Below are positions 34,281 through 46,330 of a stretch of DNA of 64,000 bases, in pieces. Within the stretch, counting starts at the first letter, position 1. The number at the start of each line of letters is the position of its first letter. The stretch comes from Brasenia schreberi. Taxonomy: Eukaryota; Streptophyta; Magnoliopsida; Nymphaeales; Cabombaceae. Below the pieces are notes generated by a model. That model was not told where the DNA came from and did not search any database. It saw only the letters and a list, made by a program, of their open reading frames with translations. The stretch spans positions 5,232,001 through 5,296,000 of the forward strand of contig JAYKKT010000048.1 in NCBI GenBank assembly GCA_036023115.1. The letters are read 5' to 3'. Both the position numbers and the translations under genes were made by a program.

Positions 34281-36824
34281 TGTTTTTGCTATTACACCTC
34301 AACTTTTAAAAATTTGTGAAGTGGTTTACTAATAACCCATATTATTAATTAGTGAATATATTTTTTCACATTGAAACTATAGACAAAGAAGTTTAAAAAT
34401 TTTTTTTGCTTTACATTTTACCAGATTACCAACTGAAAGATACTTATGAATGTATAAGTATGAACATGGATTATCCAGCGCATTGCAATGATTCTCCATA
34501 CTGCCCAACACTTTCTATTGATCGAATGTGAAATGAATTAAGTGAGACTCCCTAACATGTACCATAAGTTATGAAACATTTGTCGAAAATTTAAGTGGGA
34601 GGCTAGGAAGGAGGCAGAGAATGGAGACAGTGCATTACACAAATGCAGAAGTATAGACTCGAATCCTCTCGTGTAATTAGCAAAAAAAAAACAAAAAACT
34701 CTCTTTATTCCTAGAAAGACATACGTTTGCCATTTTACTAAACTACTATGTAGTACGACATGTCACCAACTTTCTCTTAAATCTTCATTTATGTCTATGT
34801 TATTGCCTTGTATCCTCTGCTATCACTGAAACAAGTGATTGAGTTCGCGCATTCTCCTTACCAAGGACTTTCATCGCAACAACATTAATACATAGCGCTT
34901 GCTAGATTTGTTGGTCAATAAGACCTGGTTTAATTTTTTCATTGTTTTTTTTCCATGCTTATTTACTATCATCTGTAAAAAAAAAACAGTTGTTTTGCAA
35001 TGGAGCAACCCTGTCATGGTAGTGATGTACTCCTCAGCAGGATACTCTTTAACAGCCATGAGTTTCTGATTCATGGCATTAGAGGTGGCTACTCATCATA
35101 GAAAAGTCTATACTCTGGCTCCTGAAAGGGTTGCCCTTAATTATTAAGGATGGGTTTAACCTGTCGTATTATGGAGCCTAACAAGAAAATTCTAATGCAT
35201 CTCAATGGCTAATCGATAGATGCTCAACAATATTATTATCATTCAATTAACACAATCATTTAAGTTTGACACATCATCACTAATAAAACTCACTTGGATT
35301 TCACACATTACTATCTAAACCTAATTCTCCCCACTTAGACTGACATAGACACTTAACTTTCCATACTCACTTGCCGCTTTGCGCCGTGCTTCAATTGTAT
35401 TGACACCACAAGAATGTCAACTGTTGCTGTGGTGCACTTTAAACCATCGGTCAAGGATGGAATTACAAACATTCTCAACAATGCATGGAATCATACTGTT
35501 CGACAGAAGTTGATATAGACTAAATGGAATTAACAATTGTGACATGTTATTGTTTTAACATAAAATGGTATGTGGAGTCGAGACTTCTTTCGTGCATGTC
35601 AAAAGTGTGATCAATACCAATTCCCTTCAAATATGAATTAGTCTACAAGGATGCCTCTTGAAATATTAAACAAAGGAAATCTAGTCAAATAAAATTTCTC
35701 GGTCAGGCAAGTTCAGGTTGCTAACTTAGGAACTTCTGCATTAATTTACGCAATATGCATCACAAAGTGTGCCTGACATACACCTAAACTTATGATAGCA
35801 ACAACAATTGTGCCCATGAGTCTGAGACCTTATTATAATTATTATTATACTTGTGCATAATGGTCACATTCTCCACTGGGTTTGGTACATTTTAAAACAA
35901 TTTCCATAATATCTCTACAATCCATTAGGGTCCAAAAGTTCAATACTCTAATAGTAAATATCGATATTAATTGGGACTATCATATCATCGTAAGTAAGTA
36001 TGTTCACACAATATAGCGTCTGAATTTCACTATATTAATAATTATATGACAAATTTCAAAATAATTAAATAATATCACATATTGCAAAGTTATTATATTA
36101 TGTAGTACATAACAAGTCAATTTACAATTATTAAAAGTACAAAAAAACACCAATATAATTGGTTTCCAATAGCGAAGTCTCACAAAATGTGGGGCTATAA
36201 TTATGAACCAGAATAATATACGCATATCATATATTGAGGAGATTACAAGTCTCTATAGATTGAAGACACCAAACTAACAAAGTCTACTACTCTTTAACAT
36301 ATGCAAACTATAATAATCACAAAAAATTTTGATAGCAAATACGTGTCCCAATCTATACTTCACAAATTCATATATAATTAATCACTATTGCTAGGTATTT
36401 GACGTGCCATGTTAATCACGTGAGTTCTAAAATTTTGATTAATGTCTAAATACAATAATAATAAAGAATCATTTACAAGTTGAATTCAACAACTCACTCT
36501 CCAAAGCAAGTGTAAAAAAGGTGAAGTGTTTGAATAAAATTGTTATACTATGCAGTAATATGCTTTTTTATATACATTAGAGTACCCGGTAGTGGGGCCT
36601 ATCTTGCCATTATTGAGGACATAACCAAAAAGGCAGGTTTTCAACTCCAACATAGTAAACATTAATGTGCAATAAGAACATAAACACATTTCAAAATTTA
36701 TAACAATATGTGCCGCGTGAGGCATGATCGTGTTAATATATTATGATTTTAAAGAAATCTTTATGCCTTAGACATAAAATGACATCACCAAAGATTTTTA
36801 CATGATAGAAAAATTTAATATAGA
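34281..36824. other. Foreign AT-rich insertion between RT and RNase H of element B
   Basis: About 2.5 kb of AT-rich DNA that is not part of element B. The only recognisable item is a possible integrase zinc-binding fragment at 35575-35690 on the plus strand. Remaining ORFs lack motifs. Confidence 0.5.
35575..35690 (+). pseudogene. Possible integrase zinc-binding fragment, plus strand
   Basis: The frame reads FFRACQKCDQYQ, a stop, and then RMPLEIL. Ty3 integrases have a C-x2-C followed about 15 residues later by MPL. The preceding HH pair was not seen. If correct, a second, opposite-strand Ty3 relic is nested here. Confidence 0.35.
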
Positions 36825-37560
36825 ATATTGTCTCTCATTTAAAAACATACTTTTGAGGGTTTAGTTTCACCTAGTAAAGCCTAAGCCTTTCAAAAACTTT
36901 TTGCAAAGATTCTATATGAGTGCAACGGGTTTTTGATTTTACCAAAAGATTATTCACATACACTTCCAAAAGTTCATGAATTTGGTCATAAAAAATGATC
37001 ATCATGGCTTTTTGTTTAGTGGCACCAGCATTTTTCAAGCTAAAATGAGTAACAGTGTAATAGTATGTGCCCAAAGGTATAGTAAAAGTAGTTTTGTGTT
37101 GATCTTTTGAAGCTAACTTGATTTGGTTGTAACCCGAATAGCCATCTATAAAAGAAAACATTTCATGATCAACTGTATTATCCACTATCAAATCGATATT
37201 GCATAGTGATAAATTGTTTTTGTGTGGCTTTGTTCAAATTTCTAAAATCAATGCAAATCCTAATTTTTTTCATTGGATTTTTGAACAACAATAATGTTTG
37301 AAAGTCAATCGGAATAAGCAATCAATTTTATAAAACCAACCCTTAAAAGATCTTCTAAACCCACTTTTACTTGAAGGTGGACATCATGATGGATTTTTCT
37401 AAGTTTTTGCTTAATGAGTTTGATACCAGGTTCTAAAGGTAAATGATATTCTACCACTCTAGGGTCTAATACGGGCATATCCTCATAGGTCCCTACAAAC
37501 ATATCAATGTATGATTTAAGAAACTTTATAAAGGATACCCTTTCAGGTTCATGCAAACAA
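36825..37560 (-). pseudogene. Reverse transcriptase with mutated active site (element B)
   Basis: The N-terminal part (within 37829-37305) contains MPVLDPRVVEYHLPLEPG and the LRKIHHDV linker. After a frameshift near 37195-37305 comes the palm: FSFIDGYSGYNQIKLA, FSLKNAGATKQKAM and VYVNNLLVKSK (36960-36946), ending near KLNPQKYVFK. The catalytic YVDD is YVNN here: both aspartate codons became asparagine through G-to-A changes. The first aspartate (FIDG) is retained. Catalytically dead. Confidence 0.88.
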
Positions 37561-37829
37561 GTTCCTATCTTGACATACTTGAGATTAGACTCGGTTCCTA
37601 GGATGACCTCTAAAAAGTCTTCTCCTATGAAACTTGAAGGTTTTTTCAAGTCAAGAATTTCATGGAATTCGAGAAGCTCAGAAGTTTTATCGTCCTCACT
37701 GATGAGGAGATCTATTTCCTTACTTTGTTTACTCTCAAGTGTTTTGACCTTTTGGGAAGAGTTATTGGCAAGGGATGAGTATGAAAACGATCTTGGATTG
37801 AGGATGCACAAACGTTTTGGCAAAATCAA
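37305..37829 (-). pseudogene. Protease-RT linker region (element B)
   Basis: Open for 174 codons. The N-terminal half is a hydrophilic Ser/Glu-rich linker. The C-terminal half is the RT fingers start (GTYEDMPVLDP and HLPLEPG). It is the longest intact frame of element B. Confidence 0.75.
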
Positions 37830-38774
37830 ATTTTTAGATAGTACATGATTTTAAAACCCTGATTTTTAGGATTTTTTATTTTTCAAATTTTTGTCATTTT
37901 CTTTGGTTTTTTTAATTTTTTTGGTATTTTCAAGACAAACTTTTGAAAAGGAAAATTAAAATATTTTCTTTTTGGTATTTTCAAGATTTTCTATTATTTT
38001 TGGTTTTTGAAGATTTTTCAAATGTTTTTTATTTTTCCAAATATATATTTTTTTGGGATTTTTGGTAGAACAAGGGGGTCTTTCATCAAGCCTATAAAGA
38101 AAACACTATGAGTTAGGTTACAAAGAGGATATCTAAACCATAGGTTTTAGTTTTAGTGGGCTCTAGGTCACCCTTAACCCAAGTGGTTTCAGGTGGAGTT
38201 TCGAGAGGTTCCAATGGGTCAAAGCCTAACCCATGTTGACCTTGGTTTGGGATGGAATGAGAGGTTCCAATTGCCCTTGGCCCTCACTTCCTAAACCTTG
38301 GTAAGGTGTATAGCTGTAAACACGTAGAAATTTTCACTCCGGGTTCTTAGGCCTGAAGTGAACCTTTTCGTATGTCTAAGTCGCTTTAAAGGGCGTGTCA
38401 GCTAACTTACTCAAACTAGTGAAGTAAGTTTTGAAAATATCTGACTTGTGGGGCGACTGTGGACAAGTGGGTTCTTTTCGTCGCAGACCTTCTTGCACCG
38501 ATGCGCAAGGGTCAGTCTGTACGCTGTAGAAAACTCAATTTTAAGCAAACATGACCTTTTTGAAAATATGCAAAGTGTTTGATTTGGTTTAGTTTGTCTT
38601 GTTGCAGATTTTATCAACGTGAGATTTGCACGTTTCCTATGTCTTGGGTTTTAGCCAATTTAGGTGTGTAGTTGTGTGCATCCAATGCTCAATTTGGCGA
38701 ATTTTGCACGGGTAGTTCGAGGTTACTTTTATGCAATATGCACCCTATCTCGCGGTATGACGGATATGCAATGC

Positions 38775-39420
38775 AAACTCACACAACTGAACGGGAAAAC
38801 ACGGAATTGAAAGACATAGCCGAAGGAAAATTGCAAAAGGGAAATTACAAAAGGGAAATATAGCTATATATCTTAAGAGCGGAAAGGCTCAATTGTGTAA
38901 GTGTATGCTGTGTATAATTTGAAATGTAACTCACACAGCTGAACCTTAAAACCCAAAATTTAAAGACATAGCAGAAGGGAAATACAGTTATATATATATG
39001 GGCCCAAAGGTCGCCAACATGCACGTGTTGTGTTGGTGTGTAAATGGAAAGACAAACACACACAGCTGAACTGGGAAAACACAGCGGAAACTATAGAAAT
39101 ATGACTATATCTTAGCGGCTGCCAAGGCCAAAATGGTGCATGAGGTGCATGAGCAAGCGCTCGGGTGTTCTTTGTGTGCGAATGTGTAAATGAAAGACAA
39201 ACTCACACGACTTAATGTAACAACCCAGCTGAATTGAAATACTTATATAGAATAAGAGCGAAAGCTCAATGCATGCGTGTGTGAGTGTATAAAATTAAAG
39301 ACAACTCACGTAGCTCTTACTAGAGTCTTAGGAGTAAGAGCGAAGGCTCAATGGTGCTCGTGGGTGTTTGTGTACGAGTAAGAGCTAAAGCTCAAGTGCT
39401 CGTGTGTGCTTCGTGTAGCA
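38775..39420. repeat. Degenerate tandem array in the solo LTR
   Basis: About five units of 100-150 bp, each headed by 'ac(t/a)cac(a/g)cagctgaac'-like words at about 38780, 38931, 39057, 39203 and 39306. They are followed by 'aaagacatagc' and 'aagagcgaaagctcaatg' phrases. Copies diverge strongly. Confidence 0.6.
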
Positions 39421-40679
39421 AACCAAGTTATTACAATCAGGGGGAGACAATGCTCCATTAATACAACCCCGTATCAAATTGAATTAAGTGTAGAAGGAGA
39501 TATAAATATCGCATTTGAAACACTTACGTGATTTGGATGTTTGTCCACTTCAATTTACACGGACTTGCTTGGCTTCACACCCACGGATGAGTCTTCTTTG
39601 AAGCTTGAAGCGAAATATGGCTAAACGGAGCCTTTGAGCTTGAGGGTTTATGGGGTTCACGGCACTAACGGGGTGCAGGTTTGGTGTGGGTATGGGATAG
39701 GAAGGTATGGGATGCTACGGCGGTGGACGGGAGTTGGGGGTTCTAGGCAAGGTGGTCACGGGACTAAGTAGGTGGGGTTGTGTGAGATGTGTGGGATAGG
39801 TGGTATGGGAATGCTACGGGTTTCTGTGGGGTTTCTGTGGGGTTATGGCCAAGGCAAGGGAGTCACGGCAGGGTTCGGCTAGGGTGTGGTAGTGGGGTGC
39901 GGTATGGGGTCAAGGTGTGTGGTGAGGTGAAGGTCGGCTAGGGAATGTAAGGTGGTGGATGGGAGTGTCTAGCTAGGATGGGTTCGGCTAGGTTGTTAGA
40001 GGGGATGTTAGGTAGTAGATGGAAGGCTAGGAGGTGGTGGAAGGTAGTGGCTGGGACGGGGTAGGATAGCAGGTTGGTGGAAGGTCGGTTTAGGGTTGAT
40101 ATAGGGTGACAGGCGCTGGGCAATTGTCACACACGCTAAGGCGGGGCGCGGGCAGGGCACGCGGGAGTGGCAGGCTATGCGGGGCGCATGCAAGGCGCAC
40201 GGGAGCGGGAGTGGGGCGCGTGCAGAGCGCGCGGGACAACCGGGGGTCTTGAGGTTGGGGTCAATTAGGGTTTAGATGGGTTTAGCTTAGGCTTAAGGGT
40301 GCTGTGGGGTAATTAGGTGGGGTTTGATTAGGGTTAGGTGAGGTCGGTTTAGGTGGTTTAGAGGAGTTAGGAAGAGTGGTTTAGGGTATTTAGTAGGGCT
40401 TACCTCTTAATGGCGGTTTAGGGTGTGCTCAAAATCCAATCAGCCATCTTAAGCCTCTTTGTTCAAGCAAATCCATCTTTAATCAAGGTGGGGGCAGCCC
40501 ACACTAATCCCACACTAACCCCACAATTAACCCACTAAACAAAATTAAGAAAGCACTAAGCACTCACCTTAATGACCTTCTCTCTCCTCCAAGCCCCCCA
40601 AGTTGATTTTCACGTGAACTTTATGAGACCCCCTCACTCCTATTTATTGGCAAGTGAAGTGGGTCTTGGATTTGGATTT

Positions 40680-40935
40680 GAGATCTGAATCCAAATCCAA
40701 ATCCAAATACTATTTGGATCTGAATCTTGGATCTTGGATATTTTGAGATCCGTATCTGATCCAAATCCAACATTTTTATGGGTATGGATCTGGATATTTT
40801 GGTCCAGATCCAATCCAATCCAAACATTATTTGGATCTAATCCAAATCCAAACACTATTTGGATCGGCCCAAATCCAAACACTATTCACTATTTGGATTT
40901 ATATCTGGATATTTATGGTCTAGATCCAATCCAAA
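40680..40935. repeat. ATCCAA hexamer-rich simple repeat
   Basis: Repeated ATCCAA/ATTTGG hexamers on both strands produce Asn-Pro-rich pseudo-ORFs. Inverted arrangement of the hexamers would allow extensive foldback. Confidence 0.9.
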
Positions 40936-41869
40936 ATTTCTCTGCTTGGTCCTTCTTGGCTTCTCTAGGCGGACGATCTGTGAGGGCCCTGGCTTCATCA
41001 ACGCTCCGTTTGGTGTTGGGTTTCCCCAATCTTTGTCGTCTTGACTCTTTTTCGCCTTTTTAGACTCCGTTTTTGCTCATTCATGGCTTTTCTGGTTCAT
41101 AATCTTGAGGCTTGGATGAGAATGGTTGATTTGGCTTTTTGGTGCTCTTGGCTTGCAAATCTGCTTCGTGCCTAGGCCTTCCTTTCGCCTTTTGAACCCG
41201 GCTTTTATCAGTCCAGGGTGCTCTTTTGGGCTTCAAAATACACTTCTGAAGCTGCTTCTGGAATTGGCCTTCGCGAGCGGCTTGCTGGGTTGCTTCTGGA
41301 TCAGGTATCGTCTTCGCATGCTCCACCTATTCATCTTTGGCTTTTGGGAAAATGGGGCTTAGCCCGGGTTTAAAAAGTCGTATTTGGATACGGGGCTTTC
41401 AAAATACTATTTACAAGCTTAAAGTAGTATTTACAGGGTTTTAAAACAATATGTACAGGGTTCTGAAGGCTCCTAGGTTTTCAGAACTCAAAATGACCCT
41501 TTGGGGCTTATTTGCAAACCAAGTATTGGTTTTAAAAAGTCATGGGATTTTGGGGCGTTTACAATAGCTCATGTTTTGCATCATGTTCAAAGATTTTTCA
41601 AGTTTGGAAAACTTGAGATAAAGAGGATGATTTTAAAACCTAGTATCATCTATGGTGTCGGATGTGTTATATACGATAGGCTTTTGGGAGTAGTATATGA
41701 TATGAATGTTTGAGGTAGAGGGCAACCCATTAGGGGTAGGTTCCACAATGGCCTTTCCTTTGTTGCAAGCTTGGGTTTGACATGGTTCACTTGTAATGTA
41801 TGGGGAGTTTTGAACTCCCTTGAGGTTTGGGTTATTTTCTCCGGATACCATTATGATTTTGTCTTCTTA

Positions 41870-42240
41870 CGGGATTTTGACATATCTATGGAATACTAAG
41901 GGAACGGCCTTGAGTGAATGTATCCAAGGCCTTCCTAACAACAAGTTGTAATGATGGTTGATATGTAGGACATGAAACAACCCTATATATTGAATTGGAC
42001 CAATTTCCATAAAAAGTTCAATTGATCTGAGCGGATGGGCAAAATTGCCATCATACCTTGTGACGACAATTGCACTTTGTTCAAGCCTTTCTAAGGGAAC
42101 TCCAATTTGAAATGCTACGTGTAAAGGAATGATGTTTAGACCTCATCCCCCATCAATCAAACACTTTCTAAGAGGATGGTGATTCAATACCACCTCTATG
42201 TGTGAGGCATAGTTGTGGGTTGTTATGGGTCTACTCAACT
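41870..42240 (-). pseudogene. Aspartic protease with nonsense codon in active site (element B)
   Basis: One frame runs from ITTHNYASHIEVVLN through LIDGG-stop-GLNIIPL to LLGRPWIHSLKAVPL. The active-site loop D-G-G-S-G has a TGA (42145-42143) in place of the Ser codon. The closing LLGRPWIH motif is perfect. Apart from that stop the frame is open over more than 110 codons. Confidence 0.85.
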
Positions 42241-42550
42241 CATCCTCAAAAAATATGATTGGAGTTTGGGTGAGAGAATTTGTGAGACCAAGAAGGATAA
42301 TGGCTCAGGAGTTATGGATGTGTTATCCTTGGTTTTCTCTAGAATTTCCTCCAATACATGTATATGTTTAGGTGCGATTTTGATCAATTCTAAAATAAAC
42401 ATGTTGATTAAGAGTTTTGCCAAATACTTTTCTAGATCATATTAGGGCAACACAATGCCTTTACCTTTGTCCATGCCATGAGATGAATGAGGAATGATGC
42501 ATGTTTTTCGGGGGCTGGGTAAAACGACCACCTTCTTGATTGTTTTATTC

Positions 42551-43045
42551 CCCAAGTGTAGGGTTGGTAGGTCATTCCGGACCTAGTAACCTCCTCAATA
42601 CTTTCCCTATGGCTCGATCTTATTTGAGCTCTATTTTGGTGTTTCAGCACACTACAAATCGCCATCAAGGCTCTATCCAAGGGTAGACTGTAAGCATTGT
42701 CTGAATCACTACTTGCTTGGCTTTTTTTAAGATTACAAGAGAAACATGTGGTGTGTGGCAAGTTTCCCACACTTTTCCTATGGCTCTAAGCATTTCCCAC
42801 ACTTTCGTAGCGTTGTCCAGATCACTACTTGCTTGGCTTTTCCCTAAGTGTGGGGGTCGGTAGATCATTCTGGACCTAGTAATCTCCTCAACACTTTCCC
42901 TATAGCTCGATCTTATTTGGGCTCTATTTGGGTGTTTCAATACACTACGAATCACCATTAAGGCTCTATCCAGGGGTGAGACTCTAAGCTTGTCCAGATC
43001 ACTACTTGCTTGGCTTTTTTTAAGATTACGGGAGAAATATGTGGT
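42551..43045. repeat. ~291-bp tandem duplication in element B
   Basis: The segment beginning 'cccaagtgtagggttggtaggtcattcc' (42551) is repeated, diverged, from 42842. Both copies end at 'ttgcttggctttttttaagatta'. A partial third copy of the 'cactacttgcttggcttt' phrase lies near 42821. It lies between the protease and gag motifs. Frames here have no domain match. Confidence 0.8.
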
Positions 43046-43214
43046 GTTTAGTAAGTAGAGTGAACTGTATGCAATGCATGATCATAACAAGTATTGATAG
43101 CGCTTTCATGAAAATTCTTAGGAGAGAGATATACTTCTTTGGAGTTTTCACTTATGCTTGCATGCTTTGGGAAAGGTTCTTTGAAGATGGATTGTGAAGG
43201 CTTCGACTCCTCGA

Positions 43215-44562
43215 AAATGTGGAGCTTGCCTTACTCAATTAAGTTCTCGATCTTATTTTTCAAAGAAAAACAATTATTTGTATCATGACCCTTTAGCCTA
43301 TCATATTTGCAAAACTCGTTGAAAAATCGTCACTTAGGGGTTGCCCCTTTCAGAACCGGTGGGAGGCTTACTAAGCCTTGTACAAGAAGAATGTTTAAGA
43401 CTTCCATAAGTTATTGTCCTAGATGTGTATACTCTCTTTTTGTATTTTCATATCTTTTTTTATTTTTTTGTGTTTTTTGGATGGATGGTTTGGGTTTGGG
43501 TCCGAAAGGTTTAGTAGGGTATGACGAGGAAGGCTCCACTCTAATATTTGCCACTTTTTGAGACTTCACCCCTCCCTCCAGGGTGTGTGACCCATACGTC
43601 GTTGGTTTTGGTTTTCAAGAAAAGTCTTTACCCTTCTATAAATCCTCATACACTCCCTTTTTCAAGTTTGCTTCAAAAAACAATGCTTTTTTGATAAGTT
43701 TTTCAAAGTATTAATTTTATGGAGGGAGACGAGGGCTTTCAAATCATTTTTAAAAATTTTCAAAATCAACATGACGGTGTAACCTTCAGAAATGGGCTCC
43801 TTAACTTACCGAAGAAAAGATCTCCATCTCACAATGAAAGCATGGGCGTCTTCATTGTGGGCTTGTTTAGCATCTCGCAATGTGTTGAGAGTTGGAGTAA
43901 CTTTAACATTGTGAGAGAACCATTGCATGAAACAATTAGCCAACTCTTCAAAAGTGGTAAATTGGCTCAAGTCATAGGAAGTCAACCATTTGGATGTTTT
44001 TTCTTTGAGTGAATGTGGGAACCAATAGACCCACTTGGATAAGTCTTTCTTCTTCTTGTAGGCCCTTCGGGAAAAGAGTTTCAAGTGAAATCTAGGATCT
44101 GTATTTCTATCATATCGATGATGCTTGACACTTCATCATCGCTATCAGTTTGATAATCCGATGGTAGAAAATTTGATAGTGAATAGACCCTCTTTTCCTT
44201 GGATTGTCATTTTAACAATTGTTGTATGACTTTTCTATCCTTGATAGTAAATGATTCAAGATTGGGTTCCTCTTCCTCAAACTTGGAGATCGGTTTTTTT
44301 TCTGGACATGATGCGTCCTTTTATGAGCCCAAGGTTGTTTTCTATGAGAGGAGCAAGACTCGACCGCATCGACCTCTTGGCTTAGTGTGGTGATCTCTCT
44401 CTCAATCCTCAACTCTCTTAATTCCCTCTTTAAAGAGGCAATCTTATCCTCCTAGATTTGAGAAAACGATTTCGAAGATTTTCTTGTTGTTTTTGAAAAC
44501 CGACTCGTAGAGCTTGAGGCCTTACTCGACACCTCCCCAACGGAACCTTCCGAACTTGACAT
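43215..44562 (-). pseudogene. gag of element B
   Basis: It starts at ATG 44562 with a Ser-rich segment and SLKRELRELRIEREITTL. The capsid-like core at 44084-43806 has DLSKWVYWFPHSL, TSKWLTSYDL and FEELANCFMQWF, the usual gag pattern. A zinc-finger-like motif lies at about 43320-43230: FCKYDRLKGHDTNNC, followed by LKNKIENLIE. In-frame stops are present, for example after SFSQI and after ENLIE. Confidence 0.75.
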
Positions 44563-44639
44563 GGTGAATGCATGAAATTTAAGACCAATGGTCAGGTTTA
44601 AGAAAAAGTTTAGAACAAGGTTTGGGAATCAACATTTTT

Positions 44640-44930
44640 CAAAAAATGTGACCGGATCAAAACGACTCTTCTAAGACCTAAATCGCATCAACCATGCCAT
44701 TTTATTTTTGTAAACAAATTTTTTTATCTTATATTGACTTAAAACTTTGTTTACAAAAATCGTGCATGAGCATGCTAAAAAATTTACTCAAACTTGCAAA
44801 GTGATTTTCTAACCATTTAGTGATTGTGGAAAAGTAGATTTTTATCATCATAAGCCTTTTTAAAGTGACACTCAAGGGTCAGCCTACGGCAAAATGAGAC
44901 TTACCATACTAACTCTAGTTGAATCGGAAC
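44640..44930 (-). mobile_element. Remnant of element B's 5' LTR
   Basis: On the minus strand it carries the 'gacccttgagtgtcac' block and the following 'aaaatctacttttcc...gagtaaattttttagc' series in the order seen before the LTR ends at 13441 and 38315. It is cut at about 44930 by AACCGG-type repeat DNA. Confidence 0.6.
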
Positions 44931-46330
44931 CAGAGTTGGCGATTCTAAACCGCCAGTTTTATATTTTTTTTAACCTTTTCCAAAAACTTCAAAAAATTTC
45001 AATGTTTTTTTTGGTTTCAAATGGTTCATGACCCACAGTGGAACCGATGGTTTGAAACTGCCTGTTCTGGTTTATCTGAAACTATAACTTAACCGGCACA
45101 AGACTAGTTTCGGTTAAGGTTTCAGAACTGTCGGTTTCAGTTTAATCACTCAATTTTTTTTTATTTGTTTAGATCCATTCTGAAAGCATAGTATTTAACA
45201 TTGTCAAATATATTTTATTATTTTTAAAATATTAATGCCGTGGTAAGCTTTGTCAATCACCACCTATCCATGGTATTAAATGCTTGAGGAAAGTTTTTAA
45301 AAAAATTAAAACTCTATGGGAGGTACGGAGGCACAGGGAGGGAATTTTCAAAAAAACATAAAAAATTTAAAACTATATGAGAGGTGTGGTGGATGCATAA
45401 GAAGGGAGTTATTAACAATTTAGAAAATCTAAAATTTCTTAGAACCTATGGTTCTTTCGGGGTTTAAAACTACCAAAATCCAATTTTGGAACTTGTGGAA
45501 CCATAATTGAATCGAGGACAATCCCTGGTCCTTCCCTCTCTCCCGGTTTTGGTTTGGCTGGTTCTAGTTTCAGGCCACTAATCGACCTAGTTTGGTTCTA
45601 TTTAAACCGCTGGTCAAGTTCCAAACTGGCGATATCTATATTGAAGATCTAACCCCACACACATACAAAAGACAGTCGAAAATGTTGATAAAGTTCTTTT
45701 TTTCACAAAAATTTAGTATGTGAAAGTTTATTCCTATCATATCAATCATTTGAAGATATGACCTTTGGCTAGATTTGCTTCAAACAACCTAGTGTCTCAT
45801 GCTTCAAATGTCTAGAACATTGGCTATATTACATAACTTATTTATTTTAACCATAAAACAGTATATTTGGTGTTTCAAATTTTATATACGCAGATAAAAA
45901 TGTTGAATGGTTACAGATTAAAAAAATGTTGTTTTGACATGTATAAAAAATTAGGCATTTTAGATTTTGACATGTATAAAAATAAAATATCATTATCTTT
46001 TGGAATATATTTTTTTCGACAATGACATGTTATAAAATATCAAAATACATGCAAAAAATAATGATATTTTTGGAATATATTTTTGTTTTGACAATAAATA
46101 AAATATCAAAATTAGTAAAATGTTGTTTCTCATTATTTTTTTATTTTTGTTTCGGTTTTTCGGGATGGTTAAACTAAATCCAGCCCGGAATCGGCCCCAG
46201 CTCCGTTCCATTCTGGTTTCACATTTTGGGATAATCAAACCATTTTAGAACCGGCAGTTTTGGAACTGGAACTGGCTCCAGCCCACTTCCAAGTCCCGGG
46301 GTAACCAGAACTGGCCATGTCTATAGCAGA
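44931..46330. repeat. AACCGG-rich dispersed repeats (two or more fragments)
   Basis: Dense GGTTT(C/A)-AACCGG words, for example 'cggttaaggtttcagaactgtcggtttcagttt' and 'aaccgctggtcaagttcc', occur around 44935-45190, 45430-45650 and 46150-46320, separated by AT-rich filler. The same family recurs at 50340-50960 and 55980-56510. Repeated AACCGG subterminal words are known from hAT-type non-autonomous transposons, but no paired termini could be defined. Confidence 0.5.

Larger units (their letters stand above)
38315..41563 (-). mobile_element. Solo LTR, 3249 bp, with perfect 5-bp target duplication
   Basis: Ends are TGTAAAC...GTTTACA, a 7-bp perfect terminal inverted repeat. Orientation is assigned by the family pattern (GAAAATTTCTACGTGTTTACA-like end at the left, 38315). 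The flanking pentamer ATAGC is present at both 38310-38314 and 41564-41568. It is inserted in element B between the protease and the RT linker. No internal region is present, so it arose by recombination between two LTRs. It contains a degenerate tandem array (38775-39420), a GC-rich patch near 40140-40240 and a hexamer-rich stretch (40680-40930). Confidence 0.93.
31690..44930 (-). mobile_element. Element B: decayed Ty3 (Tat-like) LTR retrotransposon, nested insertions
   Basis: On the minus strand the order is LTR remnant (44930-44640), gag (44562-43215), protease (42240-41870), reverse transcriptase (37560-36825), RNase H region (33213-32661) and integrase (32319-31690). This gag-PR-RT-RH-IN order is that of Ty3 elements. 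The protease/RT sequence style (LLGRPWIH, LKNAGAT) is like the Tat/Ogre branch. All domains carry stops or frameshifts. The body is split by a foreign insertion at 33214-36824 and by a solo LTR at 38315-41563. The 3' end is not defined. It probably lies within or beside intron 3 of the MYG1 gene. Confidence 0.85.

Noticed and set aside
37507..37848. 113-codon plus-strand ORF
   Set aside because: Antisense of the element B protease-RT linker frame.
38775..39420. CRISPR-like array
   Set aside because: Plant LTR context, diverged units without constant direct repeats, and no associated genes.
40621..41063. Asn/Pro-rich and Ile/Trp-rich ORFs in the solo LTR
   Set aside because: Produced by ATCCAA hexamer repeats on both strands.
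42432..42958. Two overlapping minus-strand ORFs of 112 and 97 codons
   Set aside because: They read across the ~291-bp tandem duplication in element B and show no domain.
43719..44012. 97-codon plus-strand ORF
   Set aside because: Antisense of the element B gag core.
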